Shown here: positions 44,566 through 57,937 of the stretch, in pieces
Numbering within the stretch: the first letter of the stretch is position 1
Layout of the letters: the number at the start of each line of letters is the position of its first letter
Assembly: GCF_022458865.1 (NCBI RefSeq)
Contig: NZ_JAJNMU010000013.1
Span: forward strand, 124,001 to 188,000
Origin: Paenibacillus periandrae
GTDB lineage: Bacteria > Bacillota > Bacilli > Paenibacillales > NBRC-103111
DNA length: 64,000 nucleotides
Direction: 5' to 3'
Notes under the pieces: generated by a model
The model's database searches: none
The model's input: only the letters and a program-made list of their open reading frames with translations
What the model was told of the DNA's origin: nothing
Program-made: the position numbers and the translations under genes

Positions 44566-45750
44566 CTAGCTTTCTTCGGTTAAGGCGCGCTGCGCCAGGT
44601 TGCGCAATACAACATCGTCCATCGGTGGATTATGCAGACCGGCACGAACATCACGGTACATTCGTTCCAAGGGCAGCCTGCGCGACAAGCTGGTACCCCC
44701 GACAATCCGCATGGCCTGATCAACAATCCGCAGTGAATGGTTCGTTGCGATGTACTTGGCCAAGCCCAGATCCGGCTTCAAAGCAATTCGTCCTTCCGGA
44801 TCCCGATCCCATCGGTCAGCTACCGTATACAGCAGCGTACGCGCCGTAATCAGGTCCGCTTCGATCTGCCCGATTTGCTGCTGAATGTTCGGCAGCTCGG
44901 AGATCGGCCCCGGCAAGCTGTTTGGTCTGTAGCTGCGGGCAAACTGGATTGCAAAATCGCGGGCTGCATGGGCGATGCCTATGTAGCAGGCGGGGATGTG
45001 CAGCAGCCAGCCGTTGCCATCGTCAATCCGTTTCTTGTCCGATACGGAGCCCGATCTGCTGATCAGCCTGTCGTCAGGGACGAACACATCCTGCAAAATC
45101 AGATCATGACTGCCTGTCGCTCTCATACCGAGTGTATTCCATGTTTCCTCTATGCTGACTCCTGAAGTCTTGCGAACAAAAAACTCACCGACCTCATCCG
45201 TGTCCGCAATACTGGCAGATACAGTGAAGTGCTCGAGGATCGGGCTTAAGGTGCTGAACGTTTTCCGGCCAGTAATCAGCCAGCCGTCTGGGGCTTTGAC
45301 TGCAGTCGTTTCGGGCTTTCCGCCTCTGCTTGGGCTGCCCGTCGCACGCTCACTCGCAAAGTGGTTGATCATCGCACCGTTGTCTACGACCTCCCTGCAA
45401 AACCATTCATATAACGCTTCCGGCCAAGGCCGGGTATTCCGGTGTTGAAGCATCGTACCCATATGCCAGCCAACAGCCAACGCGGTTGATCCATCGCCGC
45501 GGGCTAACCGCTCCTGGGCCAGCACCAATTCATACAAGGAGATTTCATCTCCCCCATACTGCTTGGGCACGGTCAGCTTCAAATATCCGGCCTGGCGCAA
45601 GTCCGCAAAATTTTCAAATGGAAATGAGCCCTCTTCATCATGCTTGGGTGCTCTTTCGGCCAGCTTCACTGCCAGTTGGTCGGCTCGCTCGGCAATTTCC
45701 GCTTCCCGCTCATTGCGAATGAAGCTATCGGATACATTAGGTTTGGTCAT
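44566..45750 (-). CDS. Acyl-CoA dehydrogenase-family flavoprotein (DszC/SfnB-like), 394 aa
   Basis: ATG at 45750 is preceded by GAGGAG at 11 bases; TTG at 45756 is the alternative. The protein has the acyl-CoA dehydrogenase fold: LTVPKQYGGDEISLYELVLA, SPSRGGKPETTAVKAPDGWL, then ITGRKTFSTLSPILEHF and MRATGSHDLILQDVFVPDD. It lacks the conserved catalytic Glu region of CoA dehydrogenases in a form I can identify, and looks closer to flavin-dependent DszC/SfnB-type monooxygenases that act on sulfur compounds. It lies 38 bp above the sugar-binding protein gene without a terminator, so it may share that operon. Confidence 0.82.
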   Translation of the reverse strand: MTKPNVSDSFIRNEREAEIAERADQLAVKLAERAPKHDEEGSFPFENFADLRQAGYLKLTVPKQYGGDEISLYELVLAQERLARGDGSTALAVGWHMGTMLQHRNTRPWPEALYEWFCREVVDNGAMINHFASERATGSPSRGGKPETTAVKAPDGWLITGRKTFSTLSPILEHFTVSASIADTDEVGEFFVRKTSGVSIEETWNTLGMRATGSHDLILQDVFVPDDRLISRSGSVSDKKRIDDGNGWLLHIPACYIGIAHAARDFAIQFARSYRPNSLPGPISELPNIQQQIGQIEADLITARTLLYTVADRWDRDPEGRIALKPDLGLAKYIATNHSLRIVDQAMRIVGGTSLSRRLPLERMYRDVRAGLHNPPMDDVVLRNLAQRALTEES

Positions 45751-45821
45751 CGTCAATTTTGCTCCTCGCTCCTAAATCTTATGGGGATAGTAGGAATTGA
45801 ATTAAGTTTACTCCCTTTACG

Positions 45822-45858
45822 CACAAAAAAGTATGTAAAAAACGGATACTTTTTTGTG
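45822..45858. terminator. AT-rich inverted repeat between regulator and flavoprotein genes
   Basis: CACAAAAAAGTAT and ATACTTTTTTGTG are perfect 13-bp arms around an 11-base loop. It lies after the response regulator end in the plus-strand sense and before the flavoprotein gene start, so it could be an operator or a weak terminator. Confidence 0.45.
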
Positions 45859-45919
45859 AAAAACAGTGTTTATACAGGTGAAGACGAATAAAAATGATAA
45901 GAATATTGCTGTCCGCTGC

Positions 45920-47479
45920 TTAGCGATTTAGCGTTTTTTTGAATTCCAGAGGGGACTGTCCCGTATGTCTTTTGAACACATTGCCGAAATATTGCTGGTC
46001 ACTGCCAAATCCCGACTGCTCGGCGACCTCATACATTTTGATATCCGGCTTATCGGTAATTAAGGCTTTGGCCCGTTCGATTCTGAGCCTGGTGATATAC
46101 GGGGAAAATTTGTCTTTCATTTCTTTGCGAAATAATTTGCCCAAATAATCGGCGTTCATATAAAAGAAATTTTTGGCCAGCCATTGCAGCGACAGCTGCT
46201 CGTTTGCCAAATGCTCCTGAATCAGCTGCGTCATCCGTGTCATCAGCATATGCTTTTTATCCGAGTAGGCCTCAAAATGCTCCTTGGCCGTGGCCAGAGA
46301 GAGCTTCTCTATATAATGGTGAATGTCGTCGAGGGTAGACATGCTTAAGATCGGCACGATCTTTTTGAATGGCTCGTTTATTGGTGATAATAACGTTTCT
46401 CTGACAATGACAGTGATTAACTCGATGCATAAGCTGATCGCCACATTGATTTCTACACGAGCTTCATGCAAGTGATCGAAGAAAGCCTGCAGCTCCTTGC
46501 GAACGTCGTCCGCTTCACCAATTTTTACAGCCAGCACGATAGAGTCGTAGGCATAGCTTACCGTTTCTATGGAAGACAGCGGAGCGTGCATATCGAATTC
46601 GCTCGTAATAATCCCGTTTTCTCCGAGATAAAACTTATATTTCACATATTTTTGGACCTCTTTGTACAGCTTGGCAATGTCCTCAATACGTCCTGAATCA
46701 CTGATTGCCAATGTGACATTCAATGGATACAGCTGCCGGAAAGCCTGCTGGATACGGCTTGTCAAAGCGACCGCAGCCGACAGCTCACCGTCCTCTACCA
46801 GCACCAGCAGCTGGTTGCCGACGATCGTACTCAACACAATCTGGCCGACTGCCCCCTGCTCTTCGGAAATGGTCTTGAGCGTGTACAGCTCGATATATTC
46901 AAAGCTTCCTTCCAGCTCAAATAAAAGCAGCCGAACCTGCTCATGCTCGAGCTGCAGCAGCTGCTTGTACTGCTCCATTTCCTGCTGAATATAGGTCCGG
47001 TTCAACAGGCAATCCCGCAAAAACTGCTCCCGAACCTTGGGCATGGCTTCTATTAATTGGCGCTGCATGGATGCAAGCAAATCGCCCTGCTTTTGCTGAT
47101 CCTCCATTTCCCGGATCACCTCATGCAGTACGTGAATAATCTCCTGTTCATTGCACGGCTTCAGCAGGTAATGCTTAACACCGTACTGCATCGCTTGAGT
47201 TGCAAATTCAAATTCACCATACCCCGACAGTACGATAAAAAAAGTATCCGGCAGCTGTGACTTCACACGCTTAATAAGCTCGAGTCCGTTCAGCTTGGGC
47301 ATCTTGATATCGGTAATGACCAGATTCGGCCGCAGTCGAACAATCTCCTCATAGGCTTGGATACCGTCTGGAGCGGATCCGATAAACTTGAGACCTAATT
47401 CCGGCCAAGGGATCAGCATCGCGATGCCTTCTCTGATCACCCGCTCATCATCTGCCAAAAACACCGTGAATTCACGCAT
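45920..47479 (-). CDS. YesN-type response regulator with AraC DNA-binding domain, 519 aa
   Basis: The N-terminal receiver domain has FLADDERVIREGIAMLI, the phosphorylated Asp in LVITDIKMPKLNGLELI near residue 56, and the switch Lys in HYLLKPCNE. A long middle domain follows, and the C-terminal AraC helix-turn-helix pair is at about 420-519 (LAKNFFYMNADYLGKLFRKE, then VAEQSGFGSDQQYFGNVFKR). YesN-type regulators control nearby sugar transporter operons; the flavoprotein and ABC genes 160 bp downstream are the likely target. It follows its partner kinase by 19 bp. Confidence 0.95.
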   Translation of the reverse strand: MREFTVFLADDERVIREGIAMLIPWPELGLKFIGSAPDGIQAYEEIVRLRPNLVITDIKMPKLNGLELIKRVKSQLPDTFFIVLSGYGEFEFATQAMQYGVKHYLLKPCNEQEIIHVLHEVIREMEDQQKQGDLLASMQRQLIEAMPKVREQFLRDCLLNRTYIQQEMEQYKQLLQLEHEQVRLLLFELEGSFEYIELYTLKTISEEQGAVGQIVLSTIVGNQLLVLVEDGELSAAVALTSRIQQAFRQLYPLNVTLAISDSGRIEDIAKLYKEVQKYVKYKFYLGENGIITSEFDMHAPLSSIETVSYAYDSIVLAVKIGEADDVRKELQAFFDHLHEARVEINVAISLCIELITVIVRETLLSPINEPFKKIVPILSMSTLDDIHHYIEKLSLATAKEHFEAYSDKKHMLMTRMTQLIQEHLANEQLSLQWLAKNFFYMNADYLGKLFRKEMKDKFSPYITRLRIERAKALITDKPDIKMYEVAEQSGFGSDQQYFGNVFKRHTGQSPLEFKKTLNR

Positions 47480-47498
47480 ACATCCACCTCATTAAGGA

Positions 47499-49226
47499 TT
47501 AGATTGGAACATCGGTCAGATAAGGTATTACGATAGAGATGATCGTTCCCTGCTCGGGTCCGGTCTCGATTTCAACACCGCTGCTGTCGCCAAACAATAT
47601 TTTGAGACGCTGGTCTATGCTGTGCAAGCCTATCCCTGTGCCTGCAGCACTCGTTTCATTGTGCTTTAACTTTTCCAAATATTCCTTATCCATACCGGGT
47701 CCCGTATCCTGAATCGTCAGAACAAGACGATCCGGCAGCTCCCGCTTATCAGCGTGAATCGTAATATCACATCGGTCCGTCGCAGCCTCGATCCCGTATT
47801 TGATACAATTTTCAACTATGGGCTGCAAAATCAGACTGGGGATATAAAGGGCGTAAAGCTGCGGCGAAATTTCAATACGACAGGCCAATCGCTCCTCAAA
47901 GCGAAATTGCTGGATGTGGATGTAATTATTCAGATTCGCTATTTCTTCCTGCAGCGTCACAAATTCCTTCTTGCTCACCGCTGCCCGCATCATATCCCCA
48001 AGCGCTTTGACCATACCGGAAATCTCCTGCTGTCCATTCATTTTGGCCAGCCAATTGATCGATTCCAGCGTGTTATACAAAAAATGCGGGTTCACCTGAG
48101 CCTTCAAGGTTTCGTATTCCGCTTCCTTCAGCATAATTTGCTTGATATAGTTCTCGTTGATCAGCTTATCCAGCTTCTCGGTCATTTTATCGAAATTATG
48201 GTTCAGCAGGCCTACCTCATCTCGGTTCACCGGAAAATCTGCCTTATCAATGGCAAACTGCCCCTTTTCCACATTCACCATTTTCTGGGTCAAAGCTTCA
48301 AGCGGCTTCGTAATGCTTTTCGAAAATCGTAGACCACTCCACAGCAGCAGCAGCAAGGTGACAGCATACAAGACGAGCAGCACCGTTTTCATGATCATGA
48401 CATTTTTGAAAATCGAGCCGTACGGAATCAGGTGAATAAAGGTCCAGCCTGTATAACCGAGTGTAAACAGCGCGGCCAGGTAAGAATTGTTGTCGATCGT
48501 GATGACGCTGTAATCTTTCGATTTATCTATAGGCAGGTCAGACAGCTTTAATCGGGTGTTGCCGGGATATATAATGTCGTTACCCGATACGATCATCAGT
48601 GAGGAATCGTAGGTTGTACTTTTTTCCGCGGCTGAGCCATAGATGGCCTTGTCAGCCTGAATACGAATGAACAAGGTGCCCAGTGACTGCAAATTCAATT
48701 CGGGAATTTCTCTAATATCACGCACCGAAAAAAAAGCATCCTCCTGCAGCCTGCCGCCAACCCATATACTGGCCCCTTCCTGCGCATAAGCCAGCTCCCG
48801 AATTTCATCCATATTCGCATAGTTCATACGATCCACGTTGACCCCAACACTATGTGAATTGGAATTTCTGTCGATGATCACAATGGACGATACCGAATAA
48901 TCGTACAAATGGAAGGTTAACAGCTTTTGCTTCAATTTATTGGCCGCATCGAACGCTTCGTACGTATCCGGTTCGGTCTTGATCACCTTCAAATACCGCT
49001 GCACGTCGGAATCCGCCATCACAGACAGCGACAGCTTATCAATTTCCTTGAATTTCTCTTCAATCCGCTGCGAAAACAAATGGAACTTATCGACCGTTTC
49101 CCGATAAATAAGCTGTTCGTACAACGTTTGCGACTGCTGAACAAACAGCCATCCGAGCAGACTTGTCAGAAGTGCCCCGAGCGATATGAATATAAACAGC
49201 TTGTGCTTGATTTTTAAATTTCTCAT
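47499..49226 (-). CDS. YesM-type sensor histidine kinase, 575 aa
   Basis: ATG at 49226 follows GGTGGATGA. One transmembrane segment at residues 11-30 and another near 275-295 bracket an extracytoplasmic sensor domain; a HAMP region follows. The His-kinase box QVNPHFLYNTLESINWLA carries the phosphorylated His, and the ATPase domain has NCIKYGIE, DTGPGMD and GTGIGLHSIDQRL. The start lies 13 bp after the xpt stop codon. The pair with the YesN-type regulator is typical of carbohydrate-sensing systems. Confidence 0.95.
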   Translation of the reverse strand: MRNLKIKHKLFIFISLGALLTSLLGWLFVQQSQTLYEQLIYRETVDKFHLFSQRIEEKFKEIDKLSLSVMADSDVQRYLKVIKTEPDTYEAFDAANKLKQKLLTFHLYDYSVSSIVIIDRNSNSHSVGVNVDRMNYANMDEIRELAYAQEGASIWVGGRLQEDAFFSVRDIREIPELNLQSLGTLFIRIQADKAIYGSAAEKSTTYDSSLMIVSGNDIIYPGNTRLKLSDLPIDKSKDYSVITIDNNSYLAALFTLGYTGWTFIHLIPYGSIFKNVMIMKTVLLVLYAVTLLLLLWSGLRFSKSITKPLEALTQKMVNVEKGQFAIDKADFPVNRDEVGLLNHNFDKMTEKLDKLINENYIKQIMLKEAEYETLKAQVNPHFLYNTLESINWLAKMNGQQEISGMVKALGDMMRAAVSKKEFVTLQEEIANLNNYIHIQQFRFEERLACRIEISPQLYALYIPSLILQPIVENCIKYGIEAATDRCDITIHADKRELPDRLVLTIQDTGPGMDKEYLEKLKHNETSAAGTGIGLHSIDQRLKILFGDSSGVEIETGPEQGTIISIVIPYLTDVPI

Positions 49227-49239
49227 TCATCCACCACGC

Positions 49240-49833
<594 letters not shown>

Positions 49834-49956
49834 TTATGAATTTCGTTGGATCCATTTCAGCATTTTACTCGAATATTCGACATCCATACATATATTCCTG
49901 CTATGATGCACGAAGCTCTATACCGTGATCACCAGCCCTCCTATAGACGGAGAACG

Positions 49957-50001
49957 GCAAACAGGCAGCTCAAGGATTAAACCTTGGGCTGCCTGTTTGC
50001 T
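49957..50001. terminator. Strong hairpin between LacZ-type gene and xpt
   Basis: GCAAACAGGCAGCtCAAGG and CCTTGgGCTGCCTGTTTGC form a stem of 18 paired positions around a short loop. There is no T-run on either strand, so it may act as an RNA stabiliser or barrier. It lies just past the end of the beta-galactosidase gene in the minus sense. Confidence 0.6.
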
Positions 50002-50085
50002 TAAGGAATACAACTTTAATTCGTGTTTATCAGATTACTTATTCACATTCTATCCACAATTTATCCACACATATCCACAATTCGC

Positions 50086-53405
<3,320 letters not shown>

Positions 53406-54068
53406 ATGAAGACAACCAAAATGATAGCGGCATGTGCTTTAACAGCCCTACTATTAAGCGGATGTGGTACGAATTCGGCAGCACCAAGTGCGTCTAGTTC
53501 AGCAAGTGCAGCGCCTGCGGCAAGTACAACAAGTCCGGCAGCAGATCAAACCAAGCCACAAAATGGCGCACCTGGATCAGCAGCCAATTCGAACCAGCGT
53601 ACAATGATGATGACATTCCAAACCCTCATTATGATGGATAAATCCGATGGGCTTGCCATTACGAAGGATCAGGCTGCCAAAATGCTGCCTGTTGTTCAGG
53701 AAGCTGTGACCAAAAGCGAGCTGAGCACAGATGCGCAAACCAATCTGTTAGCGCCACTGACTGCCGACCAGAAGAAGTTCATTGAAGAAGCCCAAGCCAA
53801 GAGCAAACAAAGAGCTAATGGACAAGGCGGAGCAAATGGCGGACAAGCTGGTCAGCCCCCTCAAGGTGATCAAGCAGGTGGACAAGCAGGTGCCGGTCAA
53901 GGCCAGGACGGGCAGCGTAAGCAGGGAGGACAGCGTCCTCAGGGTGATGCAGCTAACAAAGAGGGTGCCAATCCCTCAGGCAATGCAAATGGTCAAGGCG
54001 GGCAGCGTCCTCAAGGCGGCAATATCGGACAACAGCTCGTTGAGTTGCTTCAAGCTAAAACCAAATAA
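53406..54068 (+). CDS. Gln/Gly-rich lipoprotein, 220 aa
   Basis: ATG at 53406 follows AAAGGAGATGATGGTGTAGAA. The lipobox LLLSGC is at residues 16-21, after a short signal peptide. A Ser/Ala/Pro-rich linker (about 22-65) leads to a helical core with LIMMDKSDGLAITKDQAAKM and LPVVQEAVTKSELSTD. From about residue 125 the chain is low complexity with repeats like GGQRPQGD and GQAGAGQGQDG. The core resembles the short helical lipoproteins of Paenibacillus of unknown function. A terminator follows at 54120. Confidence 0.85.
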   Translation: MKTTKMIAACALTALLLSGCGTNSAAPSASSSASAAPAASTTSPAADQTKPQNGAPGSAANSNQRTMMMTFQTLIMMDKSDGLAITKDQAAKMLPVVQEAVTKSELSTDAQTNLLAPLTADQKKFIEEAQAKSKQRANGQGGANGGQAGQPPQGDQAGGQAGAGQGQDGQRKQGGQRPQGDAANKEGANPSGNANGQGGQRPQGGNIGQQLVELLQAKTK

Positions 54069-54119
54069 TCGCGTCCCTACCCAAAGTTTAGTTAACATTG
54101 AGTCTTCCCAATTTTAAGC

Positions 54120-54172
54120 AAAAGAACCTTCATATCCACTGATTGACTGTGTGGAATGGAGGTTCTTTTTGT
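54120..54172. terminator. Terminator between lipoprotein and transporter-like genes
   Basis: AAAAGAACCT pairs with AGGTTCTTTT and the stem continues with CCAC/GTGG inside, followed by T residues on the plus strand and preceded by A-rich sequence. Confidence 0.88.
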
Positions 54173-54218
54173 AATGCATTATAATCACGCGCAACATACA
54201 GTCAGGATAGACATATAA

Positions 54219-57200
54219 CTACATCATACCTTTAATCCGTTCTGTCAGCACACGCATCATGCTGCGCAGTACATCGATGTTTTGAAAGCAAAAGGCAAAA
54301 ACCTGATCCTGCTGGAGCTCAAGCAGCACGGTACGGTCTGTTGATGTACAATCGGCCGAACGTGGACCGCTGTCGATAACCGCCATCTCCCCAAAGCAAT
54401 CACCTTGACCGAGCATCGCAAACGTTTCATTTCCATTATGGACGCGGACGGTTCCTTCAATGATTCCGTACATCGTGTCTCCAAATTCCCCGGTTTTGCA
54501 GATCACTTCACCAGGCCCATAGGTGACTTCTTCAACGATCTGGGCAAGCCGGATGAAGTCATCTTGACTGAGATGGGCAAATAAATTGATTTTCTGCAAA
54601 ACCAGAATACGCCGCAATATGATCGCATCCTTGGACTGATCCACAGTATCAGGAGAGGATACTGTGCTCACCGCTGCAATCTCCTGCACAGTGTTCTGAT
54701 CAATGGCTTCCTGCCCACCCCGTTCCAGCTTGGTTCGCAGTCTGCGTGAAAGCAGCTTCATCATCTCAATCGCAATGCTCGTACGATCGAACATCATTTC
54801 ATACAATGCTGTAGAATCCAGCTCCCACAGCTCGATATCGGTTTCTGCCCGTATCGTTGCCGTCCGCAGTCCTTGAGTCAGAACAGCCATTTCTCCAAAG
54901 CAGTCGCCAGCCTTCAACCTGCTTACCTGCTGTCCATTCACATATACACCAGCTTGACCGCTGTGAATGATGAATAAAGAATCTCCCGGGTCGCCCTCAC
55001 GAATGATATCCATCCCTTGTACCCGACTAAGCTTCTGTAATCGCGGTGCTATTGCCGAAAGATCGCGAGCTACCAAACCATGGAATAAGGTGACATTGTG
55101 CAGAAGTCGGACACGTTCGATCTGATCGACGAGGCTTTCATAGGACAGTTGTTGCTCTTCTGCGTTTGCATGTTCCTCAATAAAAGCATGTGCCCTGCTG
55201 GAGTGACTCTGCATGGTCATATAACGAATCCAGTGACGAAGCCAAGGATCACCTTGTTCATACAGCCAAATCAAGGAGTCCTCATTTAACCTTTCAGGTG
55301 AAGCTGTACCTGTTAAAGTACGTGGAGTCGACATCATTCTGGCCAGTTCAGTACGCAGGTTCCCTTGAAGCATCTGATCCATCACTTCGGTCGAATTTGC
55401 CTGCTGTCTGCTATCGCCCGACAACCAGCTGGCTAACACCGCTTGTACGGTCTTGGCATCAATGATCAAGGATAATAGTTGGAAAATACGCCTGCACACC
55501 GAAAGACGCGTTTGCTCGATGATCAGCGGCATTTCGGAGCGATCCTCCACTCCGGATATACGTGCCCCATGCACGGCAAATTTCCAGTAAAGCTGAATTT
55601 CCCCAAGAATAAGCTCTTCAACCTGCTTCTCATCGACCCGCCAATGGTCCTTGTTCATTCTCTGCAAGGCTTCCAGAATTTTGTCGCGCAGTTCAAAACG
55701 AGCAGATACGTAGAACGACATCAGTCTATCAAATGACTGCTGGGTACCGATTCGTTCGTATACTTGCGGCAAATACAGAGCAGCATGCTCAGCCAGATAA
55801 GGCTCAAGCAGCGGCAGGATTAGCTTTTCCTCATAAGCTGCTAACGCAGCAACCGCATAGCTGCGGGTCTCGCTTTTGTCCAGCAGAGGAACAATGTAAG
55901 GAACCAGCTCCAGTACCTGCAGTACAGCCGCAGATTCCAGCGCACCAATACGTACCTGTGGGGCAGCGTCCTTAAGCAGAGCAAGCAGCGGCTTATAGAA
56001 GCTGGCAATTCCGATTTGTCCAAACAATACAGCCATCGCCATCCGTTCTTCCTCATGGATACTTTCCAGCAGCTGCTTCAGTGTCCCTACAGCGCGGAAC
56101 ATGCCTTCGACCCCATAATATTTCACAAGTCCGACAATCGCTGCCGCTCTCATGCGAACTTCCGGGTTCTCCAGATAGCTTGTAATTTCATCGACATACT
56201 CGTCCTTCGCATATGCAGCCAGTGCTACCAAGGCTCTCGCTCGTACCTGCTGGCCCCCTTCAACTAACAGCTGCTGCAGCATAGGCTCCAGCCCATCCGG
56301 CTTCACTCGCTCTACATAGATCAATGCCTCGGAACAAACCTCGGCCGCAGGGTGCTGCAGCAGCGCAGGGAGAAACGGCTTCATATCAAACGAATCCAGC
56401 CCATTTAGCAGACGGAGTGCATAAAGCACCTGCTGCTTGTCGGGACTCGATAAAGCATTAACCAACAGCAAGCGGCTTGACGGGTCCATCATATTGAGCT
56501 CTGCCTTCTCCAGGTCATCATTGCCCGTTTGCAGCGTATACAGCAGTGTCTTCAAATATGCACCCTTTACCTTGATCGCAGCCGCGATGCAGATGGCAAG
56601 CAGCACCAGAATGATATAACTAAGCTGCTCTGGAGCAAACAGCCGGGAGACAACAAGCAAGCAGAGCGCAGCCAGTCCCTTCGCTCCATTACGCACGATA
56701 CCGTCCAGAAAACCTTTTGCCTTCCCGCGCCATTCCGGTGAAATCGGAAACATGATCAGTTGACTGACAGAGGAATAAATTGTATCCCCAATAACCTTAT
56801 CACTACCCTTAACAGCTACAGCCATGGCCAGCACAGGCATCAACAGCACACCAAAGCTGCCCATAAACAAGGCAATTGGAAACACCAGCAGTGCCGTCAT
56901 CACACCAAAACGGGTTAACACCCTACCCGATACGAACAACTGAACGAATAAAGCCAACAGTCCCGAATATCCATAAAAGCTGCCCATAAATCCGGCCAAG
57001 GCTTCATTTTGCAGCGTCTCTTTCAAAATAACCTTGAATTGATAATCGATTAAGGTAAGCGACAGCACTAGCGCCGCCGACATGATCGCCACGTATTTCA
57101 AATGAGGCACGTTCTGAAACAGACTGGACTTGGCTTCAACCTTTTTCCTTGCTGCTGGTGGCCGTTTCTTCGCAGACGCTTCGGTTGAAAAGACCTCTTT

Positions 57201-57839
57201 TGGCGCAGACAGCATTCGTAGAATTTGCACAACTGCTACTAGACAGAGCAGCTGCAGCCCGGCATAAAAATAAATTAAATTCGCTGTGCCGACAGCCGGT
57301 ACCAGTGCTTTCAACCCAAAGCCGCTTAAAATGCCTCCCATAATGCCGCCGCTGCCAACCCAGCCAATCATCCGTTTGACCTTACGCTGATCGAGCACTG
57401 AGGTAGCGAACTGCCAGAAGCAGACGATCATCAAAAAATTAAACACATCATACACGACATAAATAACAGGAAACACCCAACGCATTTCTGTACCTACACC
57501 AAGTCGCGAAATAAGCACGAGAAACGAAATTAACGGGATCAACCCGAGAATCAAACGATCCAGCCGAAACTTGCTGCTGTACCTCTGGAATATAAAACCC
57601 ATCAGGATCATCGTCGCCGCCTGGGGCAAGTACATCGTAGATAAGTAAGAAGCATCAAAACGGCTAAGAAATAAGGTATCTGCTGCAGTTCGACCCATGG
57701 TAGAGGCCGATACTACGCAGAACAAATAACCGAACAGCCAGAATACCTTGATATATTCCTCTCGGTCTTCTGCAAATCGGTTAATCGTATTTTTAAGGGA
57801 TAGGTTTGAGATTTGCATGGCTTTGGGTAACATCTCCAT
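54219..57839 (-). CDS. Fusion of nucleotide-transporter-like (NTT/MFS) membrane domain, HEAT repeats and two cyclic-nucleotide-binding domains, 1206 aa
   Basis: Residues about 30-440 hold some 12 hydrophobic segments, starting VFWLFGYLFCVVSASTMGRT and with TADTLFLSRF-like text (AADTLFLSRFDASYL), as in ATP/ADP-exchanger-like proteins. Residues about 460-760 are HEAT-type helical repeats (VRARALVALAAYAKDEYVDE, VRIGALESAAVLQVLELVPY). Two cyclic-nucleotide-binding domains follow, with cassettes GDCFGEMAVLTQGLRTATIR near 990 and GDCFGEMAVIDSGPRSADC near 1160, both keeping the ligand-binding Arg. The start ATG at 57839 has a weak AGGAAG far upstream. Transport of nucleotides gated by a cyclic nucleotide is a guess; no partner gene is close. 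Confidence 0.88.
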   Translation of the reverse strand: MEMLPKAMQISNLSLKNTINRFAEDREEYIKVFWLFGYLFCVVSASTMGRTAADTLFLSRFDASYLSTMYLPQAATMILMGFIFQRYSSKFRLDRLILGLIPLISFLVLISRLGVGTEMRWVFPVIYVVYDVFNFLMIVCFWQFATSVLDQRKVKRMIGWVGSGGIMGGILSGFGLKALVPAVGTANLIYFYAGLQLLCLVAVVQILRMLSAPKEVFSTEASAKKRPPAARKKVEAKSSLFQNVPHLKYVAIMSAALVLSLTLIDYQFKVILKETLQNEALAGFMGSFYGYSGLLALFVQLFVSGRVLTRFGVMTALLVFPIALFMGSFGVLLMPVLAMAVAVKGSDKVIGDTIYSSVSQLIMFPISPEWRGKAKGFLDGIVRNGAKGLAALCLLVVSRLFAPEQLSYIILVLLAICIAAAIKVKGAYLKTLLYTLQTGNDDLEKAELNMMDPSSRLLLVNALSSPDKQQVLYALRLLNGLDSFDMKPFLPALLQHPAAEVCSEALIYVERVKPDGLEPMLQQLLVEGGQQVRARALVALAAYAKDEYVDEITSYLENPEVRMRAAAIVGLVKYYGVEGMFRAVGTLKQLLESIHEEERMAMAVLFGQIGIASFYKPLLALLKDAAPQVRIGALESAAVLQVLELVPYIVPLLDKSETRSYAVAALAAYEEKLILPLLEPYLAEHAALYLPQVYERIGTQQSFDRLMSFYVSARFELRDKILEALQRMNKDHWRVDEKQVEELILGEIQLYWKFAVHGARISGVEDRSEMPLIIEQTRLSVCRRIFQLLSLIIDAKTVQAVLASWLSGDSRQQANSTEVMDQMLQGNLRTELARMMSTPRTLTGTASPERLNEDSLIWLYEQGDPWLRHWIRYMTMQSHSSRAHAFIEEHANAEEQQLSYESLVDQIERVRLLHNVTLFHGLVARDLSAIAPRLQKLSRVQGMDIIREGDPGDSLFIIHSGQAGVYVNGQQVSRLKAGDCFGEMAVLTQGLRTATIRAETDIELWELDSTALYEMMFDRTSIAIEMMKLLSRRLRTKLERGGQEAIDQNTVQEIAAVSTVSSPDTVDQSKDAIILRRILVLQKINLFAHLSQDDFIRLAQIVEEVTYGPGEVICKTGEFGDTMYGIIEGTVRVHNGNETFAMLGQGDCFGEMAVIDSGPRSADCTSTDRTVLLELQQDQVFAFCFQNIDVLRSMMRVLTERIKGMM

Positions 57840-57861
57840 TTACAAGAACTGTCTTCCTGCG

Positions 57862-57913
57862 CAGGGTCAGGCATTTGCGAACTAATCAGCTTCAGCAAAG
57901 CGGCTGACCCTTT
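57862..57913. repeat. Imperfect inverted repeat between transporter-like and araM genes
   Basis: AGGGTCAG at one end and CTGACCCT at the other frame a long loop that holds AATCAGCTTCAGCAAAG. On the plus strand TTTATTT follows. It may be a terminator, but both flanking genes run on the minus strand. Confidence 0.4.
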
Positions 57914-57937
57914 ATTTCTTGGATGCCCTGCATTATT

